Below, one piece after another: positions 36,329 through 45,787 of a stretch of 64,000 nt of DNA. A model generated the notes under the pieces. The model ran no database searches. It saw only the letters and a list, made by a program, of their open reading frames with translations, and was not told the origin of the DNA. Origin of the DNA: Teichococcus rhizosphaerae (GTDB taxonomy: Bacteria; Pseudomonadota; Alphaproteobacteria; Acetobacterales; Acetobacteraceae); the NCBI RefSeq assembly GCF_002631185.1, contig NZ_PDNU01000006.1, forward strand, positions 62,001-126,000, in the 5' to 3' direction. The first letter of the stretch is position 1. Every line of letters begins with the position of its first letter. A program made the position numbers and the translations under genes.

Positions 36329-37218
36329 TCGACGTTCGCCGCCTGCTCGCGCAGCCGCTCGATGGCGGCCTTGAGGTCCAGGGAAAGCCGGGTGAGCGCC
36401 AGACTGGCCGACTTCGCCCCCAGCGTGTTCGATTCGCGGCCGAATTCCTGGGTGAGGAATTCAAGCTTCCGCCCCACCGCCTCGGCCGAGGCGAGCAGCG
36501 CCCGCGCGGCGCCGAGATGCGCGCCCAGCCGGTCCAGCTCCTCCCGCACGTCGGATTTCTGCGCCAGCAGCGCCACCTCGGCCGCCAGCCGCTCCTCCGG
36601 CACGCGGGTCTCGCCTTCCAGCAGGGCGGCGAGGGCGGCGGTCAGCCGGGCGCGGTGCGCGGCGGGCTGGGCGGCGGCCTCGGCGGCGGCGGCCTTGCGC
36701 AGCGCGGCGATCTCGTCGAGCAGCGCGGAGAGGATGGCGTGCAGCCGGGCACCCTCGGCGCGGCGGGCCTCGGCCAGCCCGTCCAGCGCCACGGCGAAAC
36801 CCTCGGCCAGGACGGCATGGCGGGTTTCCAGCTCGGCCTCGGCCGGCTCCACGGCCTCGGCCCGCAGCACGCCGGGCAGGGCCAGCACCGCCTCGGCGCG
36901 CGGGGCCGGGCAGCCGGGGATCTGCGCCGCCACCTCCAGCGCCAGCCGGATCGCCTGGGCCAGCGCCGCCGGGTCGGGCGTCAGGCGGGGCGCCCGCTCC
37001 TCGCGCTTGAGCGTCAGGGTGGCGGAGATGTTGCCGCGCCTGAATCGGGCCGTCGCGGCGTCGCGCAGCCTCGCCTCCAGCGGGTCCAGCCCGGGAGGCA
37101 GGCGGATCCGCACATCCAGTCCGCGCCCATTGACGCTGCGCAGTTCCCACACGAAACCCGTGCCGTCCGGCAGGGTGCCCGCGTGCCGGGCGAAGCCGGT
37201 CATCGACGAGAGAGCCAT
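36325..37218 (-). CDS. yicC: YicC family endoribonuclease
   Basis: 297-residue YicC-type protein; E. coli YicC is an endoribonuclease involved in small-RNA (RyhB) decay. N-terminal ALSSMTGFARHAG and WELRSVNGRGLDVRIRLP (about 25-42) and the C-terminal FLTQEFGRESNTLGAKS (about 252-268), with the RE-NT-K residues conserved across the family. Normal length (about 290). Overlaps gmk downstream. Divergent from the repeat-bearing SDR gene, with only 39 bp between the starts. Confidence 0.95.
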   Translation of the reverse strand: MALSSMTGFARHAGTLPDGTGFVWELRSVNGRGLDVRIRLPPGLDPLEARLRDAATARFRRGNISATLTLKREERAPRLTPDPAALAQAIRLALEVAAQIPGCPAPRAEAVLALPGVLRAEAVEPAEAELETRHAVLAEGFAVALDGLAEARRAEGARLHAILSALLDEIAALRKAAAAEAAAQPAAHRARLTAALAALLEGETRVPEERLAAEVALLAQKSDVREELDRLGAHLGAARALLASAEAVGRKLEFLTQEFGRESNTLGAKSASLALTRLSLDLKAAIERLREQAANVE

Positions 37219-37257
37219 GCCCGGCCTTCTCTTCCCCTCCGCGGCAGGATGCAAGGC

Positions 37258-38142
37258 ATGGAAGACACGTCCGGGCGCCAGATCGCACGCAACAAGGGCG
37301 CGCCCGACCAGCTCACGGCCGATCAGCTCGCGGTCGACCAGGTCGCGGTCGACCAGGTCGCGGTCGACCAGGTTGCGGTCACGGGCGCCTCCTCCGGGCT
37401 GGGGCGGGCGCTGGCCCTGGCCTGCGCCCGGCCCGGCGCCACGCTGCACCTGGCCGCCCGCGACGCCGCCCGCCTGGCCGAGACCGCCGCCGCCTGCCGC
37501 GCCCGCGGCGCCGGGGTGCGCGAGACGCTGCTCGACGTGCGCGACGGCGCCGCCTGCGCCGCCTGGATCGACGGCATGCCGGCCATCGGCCTGCTGATCG
37601 CCAATGCCGGCATCTCCGGCGGCACGGGCGGCGTGGCCGAGCCCGCCGGGCAGGTGCGCGCCATCTTCGAGACCAATGTCACCGGCGTGCTGAACACCGC
37701 CCTTCCCGCCATGGAGCGCATGGCCGGCCAGACGCCGGGCGCGGACGGGGTGCGCGGGCGGGTGGCGGTGATCGCCTCGGTGGCCGCCTTCTTCGCGGCG
37801 CCGGGGGCGGCCGCCTATTGCGCCAGCAAATCCGCCGTGCAGCGCTGGGCCGAGGCCACCGACGCCACGGAGCGGCATCGCGGCATCCGGCTGCACGCCG
37901 TCTGCCCCGGCTACATCCGCACGCCGATGACGGCGGTGAACCGCTTTCCCATGCCGCTGATGCTGGAGCCGGAGGAGGCCGCCCGCCGCACCCTGGCGGG
38001 CATCGCGGCGGGGCGCACGCGCATCGCCTATCCCTGGCCGACCTATGCCATGGCGCGGTTGGCGGGGGCGCTGCCGCTGTGGCTGCAGGCGCTGCTGGCC
38101 TCCCGCGTGCCGTCCAAGCCGGTGACGCAGCCGGAGGGCTGA
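37258..38142 (+). CDS. SDR family oxidoreductase with N-terminal pentapeptide repeat
   Basis: 294-residue short-chain dehydrogenase: TGASSGLG (about 42-49), an NAG motif (LIANAGISGG), and YCASK (about 188-192) with an upstream Ser (IASVAAF). Unusually, the Rossmann fold is preceded by about 40 residues, of which 25 are five copies of a DQ-(L/V)-(T/A)-(A/V) type pentapeptide encoded by 15-bp repeats; normal SDRs start right at the first strand. ATG 37258 has CAAGG before it; an upstream ATG at 37249 is also possible. Substrate unknown. It sits, with the EamA gene, between mltG and yicC. Confidence 0.83.
   Translation: MEDTSGRQIARNKGAPDQLTADQLAVDQVAVDQVAVDQVAVTGASSGLGRALALACARPGATLHLAARDAARLAETAAACRARGAGVRETLLDVRDGAACAAWIDGMPAIGLLIANAGISGGTGGVAEPAGQVRAIFETNVTGVLNTALPAMERMAGQTPGADGVRGRVAVIASVAAFFAAPGAAAYCASKSAVQRWAEATDATERHRGIRLHAVCPGYIRTPMTAVNRFPMPLMLEPEEAARRTLAGIAAGRTRIAYPWPTYAMARLAGALPLWLQALLASRVPSKPVTQPEG
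37306..37380 (+). repeat. 15-bp tandem repeat, five units, in frame
   Basis: Units at 37306, 37321, 37336, 37351 and 37366; the third and fourth are identical (GACCAGGTCGCGGTC), the others differ by one to four bases. Encodes repeated DQVAV-type pentapeptides directly before the Rossmann strand VAVTGASSG. Confidence 0.93.
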
Positions 38143-38159
38143 GTTCCTCCGCGCCGCCC

Positions 38160-39032
38160 TCAGCGGCGGGTGGCCAGCCAGACGCCCAGGAACACCACCG
38201 CGCCGCCCAGCGCCACGCGCGGCTCGGGGATCTCCGAGAGCAGCAAGGCCGCCACCAGCGCGGCGAAGGGCGGCTCCAGATAGCCGACCATGGCCGCCTC
38301 CGTGGCGCGGGCGCGGCGCAGCAGCAGCACATAGAGCGAAAGCGGCACCGCCGAGGCGAAGACCCCCAGCACCACCAGGGAAAGCCAGATGGAGGCCGGC
38401 TGGTCGAACCCGCCCGCCGGCCCGAAGGCCAGGCCCAGCGTGCCGGCGATCAGCACCGCCATCACCTGCTGGCCCATCACCAGATGCGCCGCCTCCTCCG
38501 GCCGCGCCCAGCGCATGTAGACGGTGCCGGCGGCATAGGAGGCGGCGGTGCCCAGCATCAGCAGCGCGGCGCCCAGCGTGGCGCCGCCCGACAGCGCCTG
38601 CGGCCCCAGGATCACGGCGATGCCCAGGAAGCCAAGGCCGAGGCCCAGCGCCATGCGCGGCCCCGGCCGCTCCTCCCGCAACACGAAGAAGGCCATGACG
38701 CCCACCAGCAGCGGCGTCGCGGACTGGATCAGCGCCGCCGGCGCGCTCTCGATGTCGCGCAGCGCGAGCGCGGTCAGCACGTTGGGCAGCCAGCCATTCA
38801 CCGTGCCGATGACCAGGATGTGCCGCCAGCTCCGCCGCCCCGGCCAGCGCAGCCAGCCGCGCCACCACAGGAACAGCCCCACCGCCAGCGCGGCGAAGGC
38901 ACCGCGCGCCGTGGCCAGCGCCAGCGGCGGCATGACCCCCGCCACATGCCGCATCAGCGGGAAGGAGGAGCCCCACAGCGCCGAGATCAGCAGCAGCTCC
39001 GCCCAAAGCCGGGCACGGCTGAGCGGCATCAT
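38160..39032 (-). CDS. EamA/DMT family transporter
   Basis: 290-residue drug/metabolite-type exporter with ten predicted membrane helices in two EamA halves; ALWGSSFPLMRHVAGVMPPL near the N-terminus is the typical first-helix pattern, and the second half begins around residue 150 (LGAALLMLGTAASYAAGTVY). Substrate unknown. It lies 30 bp after mltG's start-side neighbour on the same strand order and converges with the SDR gene. This pair separates mltG from yicC-gmk, which are adjacent in many relatives. Confidence 0.88.
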   Translation of the reverse strand: MMPLSRARLWAELLLISALWGSSFPLMRHVAGVMPPLALATARGAFAALAVGLFLWWRGWLRWPGRRSWRHILVIGTVNGWLPNVLTALALRDIESAPAALIQSATPLLVGVMAFFVLREERPGPRMALGLGLGFLGIAVILGPQALSGGATLGAALLMLGTAASYAAGTVYMRWARPEEAAHLVMGQQVMAVLIAGTLGLAFGPAGGFDQPASIWLSLVVLGVFASAVPLSLYVLLLRRARATEAAMVGYLEPPFAALVAALLLSEIPEPRVALGGAVVFLGVWLATRR

Positions 39033-39062
39033 CGCCGGGCGCGGCTTACCGGCACGGGGCCG

Positions 39063-40034
39063 TCACGGCCGGCTGCCGCGCTGCCGCTCGATGGCCCGCC
39101 AGCGGGCCACGTTGCGGTTGTGCTCCTCCAGCGTGCGGGCGAAGGCATGGCCGCCGCTGCCATCGGCGACGAAGTAGAGGTCGTCCGTCCGGGCCGGGTT
39201 CAGCACGGCGCGCAGCGAATCGAGCCCTGGGCTGGCGATCGGCCCCGGCGGCAGGCCACGGATGCGGTAGGTGTTGAAGGGGTGGTCGCGCTCCAGGTCG
39301 GCGCGGCTGAGCGGGCGGTCCAGCACCCCGCCATCGGCGGCGGCATAGGCCACGGTGGGGTCGGATTGCAGCGGCATGTTGCGCCGGAGGCGGTTGATGA
39401 ACACGCCCGCCACCCGCCCCCGCTCCTCCGGCATCCCCGTTTCGCGCTCGACGATGGAGGCCAGCACCAGCGCCTCGCGCGGGGAGGCGAGCGGCAGCCC
39501 CTCGGCGCGCTCCTTCCACAGCCGCTCAAGCGCCTCGCGCATGGCGGCGCCGGCGCGGCGCACCACGGCGGCGCGGCTGTCGCCCCAGACATAGGCATAG
39601 GTCTCGGGCAGCAGCTCGCCCTCGTCCACCACGGGCACCGTGCCGGTCAGGCCCTCCGCCTGCTCCAGCAGCGTGGCCATCTGCCGCGCGGTCAGTCCCT
39701 CCGGCAGGGTGAGGCGGCGCTGCACGGGGCGGGCGGTGCGCAGCACCGAAACCACCTCGCGCAGCGAGCCCCGGGCCGGGAACAGGTACTCGCCCGCCCG
39801 CAGCGGCCCCTCGCCGCGCGTCAGCCACACCCCGGCCATGAAAAGGCGGGGGTCGCCGATGACGCCGCGCTCGGCCAGCAGCGCGCCGATGGCCCCGGTG
39901 CCGCCGCCGCGCGGAACGACGATGGCGGTGGGCTCCGGCAGCGGTCCCGGCGAGAGCCAGGCGTCGCGCGCCCACCAGGCGCCGCCGCCCGCCAGGGCCA
40001 GGAGCACCAGCAGCACAGCCAGGAAGATTCGCAT
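39063..40034 (-). CDS. mltG: Endolytic murein transglycosylase MltG
   Basis: 323-residue inner-membrane lytic transglycosylase (YceG family) that cuts nascent glycan strands. One N-terminal membrane helix (about 3-21), a LysM-like segment, then the catalytic domain with LVLASIVERETGMPEERGRVAGVF (about 195-218, including the catalytic Glu), NMPLQSDPTVAYA and NTYRIRGLPPGPIASPG, which are highly conserved. Normal length (about 320-340). 182 bp after fabF, on the same strand as the fatty-acid genes. Confidence 0.95.
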   Translation of the reverse strand: MRIFLAVLLVLLALAGGGAWWARDAWLSPGPLPEPTAIVVPRGGGTGAIGALLAERGVIGDPRLFMAGVWLTRGEGPLRAGEYLFPARGSLREVVSVLRTARPVQRRLTLPEGLTARQMATLLEQAEGLTGTVPVVDEGELLPETYAYVWGDSRAAVVRRAGAAMREALERLWKERAEGLPLASPREALVLASIVERETGMPEERGRVAGVFINRLRRNMPLQSDPTVAYAAADGGVLDRPLSRADLERDHPFNTYRIRGLPPGPIASPGLDSLRAVLNPARTDDLYFVADGSGGHAFARTLEEHNRNVARWRAIERQRGSRP

Positions 40035-40179
40035 GGAACAGGCGCCTTTGTCGGATTGGCCGGGCGGGGGCCCGGCGGCGTGGCAAAGGCTGGGGAAGGA
40101 AAAGGGCGTCTTCCCCAGGTGGCCGGTCCGCGCGGCGGCCGGCCCGGCGCGAAAGGCCAGGCCCCTCCGCCGCGTGGGT

Positions 40180-40211
40180 CCGCCGCCGCGCCGGGAAGGG
40201 CGCGGCGGCGG
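40180..40211 (-). terminator. Hairpin after fabF
   Basis: Perfect 13-bp inverted repeat CCGCCGCCGCGCC / GGCGCGGCGGCGG (40180-40192, 40199-40211) with a 6-nt loop, starting 6 bp past the fabF stop. No T-tract. It probably ends or attenuates the fabF transcript before mltG. Confidence 0.5.
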
Positions 40212-40216
40212 GGTTC

Positions 40217-41500
40217 TCAGGGTGCCTTGCGGAACAGGATGGAGGCGTTGGTGCCGCCGAAGCCGAAGCTGTTGGACAGCGCCACCTCGATGCTGCGCTG
40301 CTGCGGCTGCAGCGCCACCCGGTCGATCACGCTCTCCCGCGAGGGGGCGTGCAGGTTCAGCGTGGGCGGCGCCACGCCGTCGCGGATGGCGAGGATCGAG
40401 AAGATCCCCTCGACCGCGCCCGCCGCGCCCAGCAGGTGCCCGATGGCCGACTTGGTGGAAGACATGGCGAGGCCCTTGCCGGCCTCCCCGAACAGCTTCT
40501 CCACCGCCTCCAGCTCCAGGTCGTCGCCCATCGGCGTGGAGGTGCCGTGCGCGTTGACGTACTGGATCTGGTCCGGCGTGACGCCGGCGTTCTTCAGCGC
40601 CGCCTTCATCGCCCGGTAGGCGCCGTCATGGCCCTCCGCCGGGGCGGTGATGTGGTAGGCGTCGCCGGACATGCCGTAGCCGATCACCTCGCCATAGATC
40701 TTGGCGCCGCGCTTCTTGGCGTGCTCGTACTCCTCGAGCACCATCACCCCCGCGCCCTCGCCCATGACGAAGCCGTCGCGGTCCTTGTCCCAGGGGCGGG
40801 AGGCCTCGGTGGGGCGGTCGTTGAAGCCGGTGGAAAGGGCGCGGGCGGCGCAGAAGCCGGCCATGCCGATGTCGCAGATCGCGGCCTCGGCGCCGCCGGC
40901 CACCATCACGTCGGCATCGCCGAGGGCGATGAGGCGCGCCGCGTCGCCCAGCGCGTGAACGCCGGTGGCGCAGGCGGTGACCACCGCGTGGTTGGGACCC
41001 TTGAAGCCGTAGCGGATCGAGACATGGCCCGAGGCCAGGTTGATCAGCGCGGAGGGAATGAAGAAGGGCGACAGCCGCCGCGACTTGCCCTGGGCGACGA
41101 GCTGGGAATTCTCGGAGATCGTCGGAAGGCCGCCGATGCCGGAGCCGATCATCACGCCGGTGGCGTTCTTGTCGTCCTCCGATTCGGCCACCCAGCCGGA
41201 ATCCTCCACCGCCTCCGCCGCCGCCACGAGGGCGAGCTGGATGAAGCGGTCCATCTTCTTCTGGTCCTTGACCGGGATCCACTCGTTGAAGTCGAGCTTC
41301 CCCTCGGCCCTGGAACCGCTCGGAACCTCGCCGGCGATCCGTGCCGGCAGGTCCGTCGCATCGAACAGGCTGATCGGGCCGATGCCGCTCTCGCCTGCCA
41401 GCATCCGCTGCCACACATGCGCGACGCCGACGCCGAGCGGGCATGCGATGCCCATCCCGGTGACGACGACGCGGCGCGGCGTCGTCAGAGAACCAAACAC
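40217..41500 (-). CDS. fabF: 3-oxoacyl-ACP synthase II
   Basis: 427-residue condensing enzyme of fatty-acid elongation. Catalytic triad visible: Cys in VVTACATGVHALG (about 172), His in NAHGTSTP (about 314) and His in SAIGHLLGAAG (about 351), plus the glycine-rich GFGGTNASI end. Normal length (about 413). It works with acyl-ACP and malonyl-ACP from the neighbouring fabD and acpP products. 95 bp downstream of acpP. Confidence 0.98.
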   Translation of the reverse strand: MFGSLTTPRRVVVTGMGIACPLGVGVAHVWQRMLAGESGIGPISLFDATDLPARIAGEVPSGSRAEGKLDFNEWIPVKDQKKMDRFIQLALVAAAEAVEDSGWVAESEDDKNATGVMIGSGIGGLPTISENSQLVAQGKSRRLSPFFIPSALINLASGHVSIRYGFKGPNHAVVTACATGVHALGDAARLIALGDADVMVAGGAEAAICDIGMAGFCAARALSTGFNDRPTEASRPWDKDRDGFVMGEGAGVMVLEEYEHAKKRGAKIYGEVIGYGMSGDAYHITAPAEGHDGAYRAMKAALKNAGVTPDQIQYVNAHGTSTPMGDDLELEAVEKLFGEAGKGLAMSSTKSAIGHLLGAAGAVEGIFSILAIRDGVAPPTLNLHAPSRESVIDRVALQPQQRSIEVALSNSFGFGGTNASILFRKAP

Positions 41501-41595
41501 GCGTTATCTCCCCCTGGCGTCCACGGCAGGGTCCATCGGGGCGTGCCCGGAGGCATCCCCCTGGGCGTCCCCTGGGTGGCGCGGATGGAAGGCCT

Positions 41596-41835
41596 TCAGG
41601 CGGCCTTCTGCGCCTCGATGTAGTCGATCGCGTCCTTCACGGTCGTGATCTTCTCGGCGGCGTCGTCCGGGATCTCGACCCCGAAGGCCTCCTCGAACGC
41701 CATCACCAGCTCTACGGTGTCGAGGCTGTCAGCGCCCAGGTCGTCGATGAACGACGCCTCGGCCGTGACCTTGGCTTCCTCGACGCCGAGGTGCTCGACA
41801 ACGATCTTCTTCACCTTCTCGGCGGTATCGCTCAT
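41596..41835 (-). CDS. acpP: Acyl carrier protein
   Basis: 79-residue acidic carrier. The phosphopantetheine-bearing Ser is in [18 protein letters not shown] (Ser37 by usual numbering). Standard length. Carries growing acyl chains among the FabD, FabG and FabF enzymes encoded around it. ATG 41835 is preceded by GGAGAGACTCGGGCG. The upstream open frame (to 41952) is the non-coding gap between fabG and acpP. Confidence 0.98.
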   Translation of the reverse strand: MSDTAEKVKKIVVEHLGVEEAKVTAEASFIDDLGADSLDTVELVMAFEEAFGVEIPDDAAEKITTVKDAIDYIEAQKAA

Positions 41836-41956
41836 CGCCCGAGTCTCTCCTGCTTGCAGACGCTGCCGGCGCTCCGGGCGGGGACAATCCCCGCCCTCGG
41901 CCCGCGCGGCATTAACATGGAAGCAGGCCGGGGAACAGATTTCCCGGCCCACCGTT

Positions 41957-42694
41957 TCAGATCATCGCCATCCCGCCATTCACATGCAGGGTGGCGCCGG
42001 TCACCCAACCCGCCTCGTCCGATGCCAGATAGGCAACGGCGGCGGCGATGTCAGCGGCCTCGCCCATGCGCCCCATCGGAATCCGCTCCATCAGGCGCGT
42101 TTTCTGCTGGTCGTTCAGGGCATCCGTCATCGGCGTCCGGATGAAGCCGGGCGCCACGACGTTCACGGTGATGCCGCGGCTGGCCAGCTCCTGGGCGAGC
42201 GACTTGCTCATGCCCACGAGGCCGGCCTTGGCCGCCGCATAATTCGCCTGCCCCGGATTGCCGGTGGTGCCGACGATCGAGGCGATGGAGATGATGCGCC
42301 CCGCCCGGCGCTTCATCATGCCGCGCATGGCGGCGCGCGCCAGGCGGAACGGGGCGGCGAGATCCACCTCCAGCACGTCCGCCCAGTCCTTGTCGGACAT
42401 CCGCATGGCCAGCCCGTCGCGGGTGAAGCCGGCATTGTTCACCAGGATGTCGAGCCGGCCGAGCCCGGCCTCCACCTGCTCCACCAGCGCCTGGGGCGCT
42501 GCGGGGTCGGACAGGTTGGCGGGCGCCACCAGCGCGCCCTCGCCCAGCTCGGCGGCCAGCTCCGCCAGCACCGCCTCCCGCGTGCCGGAGAGCGCGACCT
42601 TCGCTCCCTGGCGGTGCAGGGCGCGGGCGATCTCGGCGCCGATTCCTCCCGTGGCGCCGGTCACCAGCGCCACCTTTCCTTGCAGGCCGAACAT
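41957..42694 (-). CDS. fabG: 3-oxoacyl-ACP reductase
   Basis: 245-residue NADPH-dependent SDR that reduces 3-oxoacyl-[11 protein letters not shown] (12-19), [14 protein letters not shown] (about 86-99, a FabG signature), and catalytic Ser (SIASIVG), Tyr and Lys (NYAAAK) are intact. The C-terminus [13 protein letters not shown] is diagnostic of FabG. Member of the fabD-fabG-acpP-fabF run. Confidence 0.97.
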   Translation of the reverse strand: MFGLQGKVALVTGATGGIGAEIARALHRQGAKVALSGTREAVLAELAAELGEGALVAPANLSDPAAPQALVEQVEAGLGRLDILVNNAGFTRDGLAMRMSDKDWADVLEVDLAAPFRLARAAMRGMMKRRAGRIISIASIVGTTGNPGQANYAAAKAGLVGMSKSLAQELASRGITVNVVAPGFIRTPMTDALNDQQKTRLMERIPMGRMGEAADIAAAVAYLASDEAGWVTGATLHVNGGMAMI

Positions 42695-42764
42695 CGCTCT
42701 CAGCTCCTTCCCCCGGCGTGAACCGTCAATGGGCCGTCAACGCGGATTGTCGCGGGGACTGTTG

Positions 42765-43721
42765 TCACAGGGACTTCAGGAAGGCCTCGATCTCGGCGGG
42801 CCCGCCCACCGACATCGCCTGCGCCTCGGGCGCCAGCCGCTTCATCAGCCCGGTCAGCACCTTGCCGGCGCCGATCTCGACAAAGCGGTCGCAGCCCAGC
42901 CCCGCCATGGCGGCCACGCATTCGCGCCAGCGCACCGTGCCGGTCACCTGCCGCACCAGCAGCTCGCGGATCTCCACCGGGTCGGTCGCCTTGGCGGCCG
43001 TCACATTGGCCACCAGCGGCACCAGCGGCGGGCGCAGCTCGGCCAGCGCCAGGGCCTCGGCCATGGCGTCGGCGGCAGGCGCCATCAGCGCGCAATGGAA
43101 GGGGGCGGAGACGGGCAGCAGCATGGCGCGCTTGATGCCGGCCTCCTTGGCCAGCGCCACCGCCCGCTCCACCGCGCCGCGGTGGCCGGAGATCACCACC
43201 TGGCCCCCGCCATTGTCGTTGGCGGCCTCGACCACCTCCGTGGCGCCTTCCGGCGCCTCGGCGGCGCGGGCGCAGATCTCCTGCGCCTGGGCCATCTCGG
43301 CGCCGAGCAGCGCCGCCATGGCGCCCATGCCGGCCGGCACCGCCTTCTGCATCGCCTCGCCGCGCAGGCGCAGCAGGCGGGCGGCGGTGGGCACGTCGAA
43401 GGTCTGGGCCGCGGCCAGCGCGCTGTACTCGCCGAGCGAATGGCCGGCCACCACCGCCACCCGCTCCTTCAGCACGAAGCCGCCCTCCTGCTCCAGCACC
43501 CGCAGCACGGCCATGCTCATGGCCATCAGGGCGGGCTGGGCGTTGGCGGTGAGCGTCAGCTCCTCGGCCGGCCCCTCGAACATCAGGCGGCTGAGATTCT
43601 GCTTCAGCGTCTCGTCCACCGCCTCGAACACCTCGCGGGCGGCGGGGAAGGCCTCGGCCAGTTCTCGGCCCATGCCGACGGCCTGGCTGCCCTGGCCGGG
43701 GAAGACGAAGGCGATCGACAT
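42765..43721 (-). CDS. fabD: Malonyl-CoA:ACP transacylase
   Basis: 318-residue enzyme loading malonyl groups onto ACP. FVFPGQGSQAVGMG at the N-terminus, nucleophile Ser in VVAGHSLGEYSALAA (about 93), and His in LPVSAPFHCALM (about 206). Normal length (about 310). First gene of the fab run. A TTGACA on the minus strand at 43863-43868 may be its -35, but the -10 17 nt on (TACCCC) is poor, so the promoter is uncertain. Confidence 0.97.
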   Translation of the reverse strand: MSIAFVFPGQGSQAVGMGRELAEAFPAAREVFEAVDETLKQNLSRLMFEGPAEELTLTANAQPALMAMSMAVLRVLEQEGGFVLKERVAVVAGHSLGEYSALAAAQTFDVPTAARLLRLRGEAMQKAVPAGMGAMAALLGAEMAQAQEICARAAEAPEGATEVVEAANDNGGGQVVISGHRGAVERAVALAKEAGIKRAMLLPVSAPFHCALMAPAADAMAEALALAELRPPLVPLVANVTAAKATDPVEIRELLVRQVTGTVRWRECVAAMAGLGCDRFVEIGAGKVLTGLMKRLAPEAQAMSVGGPAEIEAFLKSL

Positions 43722-44034
43722 GGCGGTGCTGGCGTCCTCGCAGGTGTGTGGCGCCGCGACGTGGCGGAGCGCCGGGAGGCTGGCGCGCCCTGCGGTCCAT
43801 GTCCACTGTCCGGCCCGTTGACGGTCCGTGAAGCCGCGCGGGGTAACGGCGCCGCACCGGGCTGTCAACGCCGCAACGTGGGCGGCGGCGCTTGGCGCTG
43901 GACTCGGGCGCCGGAATGTGGTCTACGGCGCCTCCCCTGCCGGGCGCGTGAGGCATCGCGCCCGGCTATGCCCGTTTGCGCCCTCCGGCATGGGCCGGTG
44001 CGGCCCCGGGCTGAGACAGCCACAGGGAGATCCC
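43722..44034. other. Divergent intergenic region fabD / rpsF
   Basis: 313 bp with no gene. It must carry the fabD promoter (candidate TTGACA at 43863-43868, minus strand) and the rpsF operon promoter (no convincing match; TTGACG at 43819-43824 and TTGGCG near 43891 are possible plus-strand -35 boxes). No operator palindrome or riboswitch-like fold was recognised. Confidence 0.5.
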
Positions 44035-44508
44035 ATGCCGCTGTATGAGACCGTGCTCATCGCACGCAACGACCTGACGCAGGCGCAGGTCGAGGCCATC
44101 GCCGACCAGGTCACCGCGACCGTCACCGAAGCCGGCGGCGAGGTGAAGAAGCGGGAATACTGGGGCCTGCGCGGCCTCGCCTACCGCATCAAGAAGAACC
44201 GCAAGGGGCACTACATGCTCCTCGGCCTGGACTGCCCGGCCGCCGCCGAGCAGGAGGCCGCGCGCCAGCTCGGCCTGAACGAGGACGTGCTGCGCCACAT
44301 GACGATCCGCGTCGAGGCGATCGACGCCGAGGCGCCGTCCGCCATCCTGGCCAAGCGCGGCGACGACCGTGAGCGCGACCGCGGCTTCCGCGGCCCCCGC
44401 CCGGCGGCCGGCCGCTTCTCGTCGGGCCGCCGCGAGCGGAACGACGACCGCGAGGAGTACCGCGCCCGTTCGCGCGACGATTCCGACAACGCCGGCGGCG
44501 AGGAGTAA
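44035..44508 (+). CDS. rpsF: 30S ribosomal protein bS6
   Basis: 157-residue bS6; binds 16S rRNA together with bS18, encoded next. The core (about 1-95) has [35 protein letters not shown] and MTIRVEAI. The C-terminal about 55 residues are a charged Arg/Asp/Gly-rich extension ([15 protein letters not shown] and onward), common in alphaproteobacterial bS6. CAGGGAGA lies before ATG 44035. First gene of rpsF-rpsR-DUF2232-rplI. Confidence 0.97.
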   Translation: MPLYETVLIARNDLTQAQVEAIADQVTATVTEAGGEVKKREYWGLRGLAYRIKKNRKGHYMLLGLDCPAAAEQEAARQLGLNEDVLRHMTIRVEAIDAEAPSAILAKRGDDRERDRGFRGPRPAAGRFSSGRRERNDDREEYRARSRDDSDNAGGEE

Positions 44509-44514
44509 TCCATC

Positions 44515-44796
44515 ATGTCCGACACCAACACCGACGTGAACATCGCCGCCCGCCGCCCCGCCGTGGGCGCCCGCCGGCCGTTCTACCGCCGCCGCAAGTC
44601 CTGCCCCTTCTCCGGCCCGAACGCGCCGAAGATCGACTACAAGGACGTGCGCCTGCTTTCCCGCTTCCTGAGCGAGCGCGGCAAGATCGTCCCTTCCCGG
44701 ATCACCGCCGTGTCGGGGAAGAAGCAGCGCGAGCTGGCCAACGCCATCAAGCGCGCCCGCTTCCTGGCCCTGCTGCCCTACGTCATCAACGACTGA
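44515..44796 (+). CDS. rpsR: 30S ribosomal protein bS18
   Basis: 93-residue bS18, partner of bS6 on the platform of the small subunit. Core signature: [40 protein letters not shown] and [28 protein letters not shown] that overlaps the end of rpsF supplies the ribosome-binding site, so the two are translationally linked. Confidence 0.98.
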   Translation: MSDTNTDVNIAARRPAVGARRPFYRRRKSCPFSGPNAPKIDYKDVRLLSRFLSERGKIVPSRITAVSGKKQRELANAIKRARFLALLPYVIND

Positions 44797-44838
44797 CGGC
44801 AGCGGACGGGACGACGGACAAAGGAACGGATCGGCGCC

Positions 44839-45771
44839 GTGGCCATGGGCACCCTTGGGGGCAATCCCCGGACCGGGCTGTTCGACGATCCCCGCCTCCT
44901 GGCGGGGGCGGCGGGCGGGCTCGTCTCGGCCTTCGCGGCGCTGTGGGCCTTCCACGGCCTGCCGCTCGGCATGGGGCTGTTCTGGCTCTCGCCGCTGCCG
45001 CTGTTCCTGGCGGGCCTCGGCTTCGGCCGGGCCGCCATGGGCATCGCGGTCGTGGTGGGCGCCCTGGGGCTGCTGCTGGTGACGCCGGGCCTGCTGCCGG
45101 TGCTGCTCTGGCTCGGCGTGTATGGCGTGCCGGCCCTGCTCCTGCTGGGCAGCGGCCTGCAGGCCGGGCCGCGCATCGACCTGACGCTGCCGCTGGTGCT
45201 GCTCGGCCTCTGGCCGGCGCTGCTGACGCTGCTGGCGGCCCTGCTCGCGGGCGCGGAGGGCGGCCTCGAGGCCGCGCTGCGCAACGCCGTGCAGATCGGG
45301 CTGACGCGCATGGGCGCCGAGGCGCCGGAGGCGGTGGTGGACCAGATCGTCCGCCTGAAGGCGGCGGCGCTGGCCCTCTGGATCGGCCTGGCGCTGCTGG
45401 CCAACGCCGCCGGCGCGCAGGGCTTCCTGCAGCGCCGCGGCCTGGCCCTGGCGCCGGCGCCGAACTGGCGCGCCGCGCGGCTGCCGCGCTGGTACCCGGC
45501 CCTGCCCGCCCTGGCGGCGGTGGCCTGGATGCTGGCCGGCAGCGGCGCGGAGCTGCTGCCGCTGTCGCTGTGCCTGGTGATGTCCGTGCCGCTGCTGCTG
45601 CAGGGGCTGGCCGTCATGCACACGCGCCTGGCGCGCTTCAGCGCCCGGCTGCCGCTGCTGATCCTGTTCTACGTCCTGCTTCTCGTCTTCAGCCTGCCGG
45701 GCGCCCTGATCCTTGTGGCGCTCGGCCTCCTCGAACAGTACGGGCGCCGCAACCCGCCCGCCAACATGTGA
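44839..45771 (+). CDS. DUF2232 domain membrane protein
   Basis: 310-residue polytopic membrane protein (about 8 helices) of the DUF2232/YybS-like family, regularly found between rpsR and rplI in alphaproteobacteria. Function unknown. GTG start at 44839 with AAGGAACGGA upstream; ATG at 44845 is an alternative. The conserved [20 protein letters not shown] near the C-terminus is visible. Probably in one transcript with the ribosomal genes. Confidence 0.83.
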   Translation: MAMGTLGGNPRTGLFDDPRLLAGAAGGLVSAFAALWAFHGLPLGMGLFWLSPLPLFLAGLGFGRAAMGIAVVVGALGLLLVTPGLLPVLLWLGVYGVPALLLLGSGLQAGPRIDLTLPLVLLGLWPALLTLLAALLAGAEGGLEAALRNAVQIGLTRMGAEAPEAVVDQIVRLKAAALALWIGLALLANAAGAQGFLQRRGLALAPAPNWRAARLPRWYPALPALAAVAWMLAGSGAELLPLSLCLVMSVPLLLQGLAVMHTRLARFSARLPLLILFYVLLLVFSLPGALILVALGLLEQYGRRNPPANM

Positions 45772-45787
45772 GATCGGGGCTACACCG

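Noticed and set aside
37306..37380. Regular direct repeats considered as a CRISPR array
   Set aside because: Units of 15 bp follow each other without spacers and code for pentapeptides in frame; no cas genes nearby. The same applies to 62481-62547 and 58480-58524.
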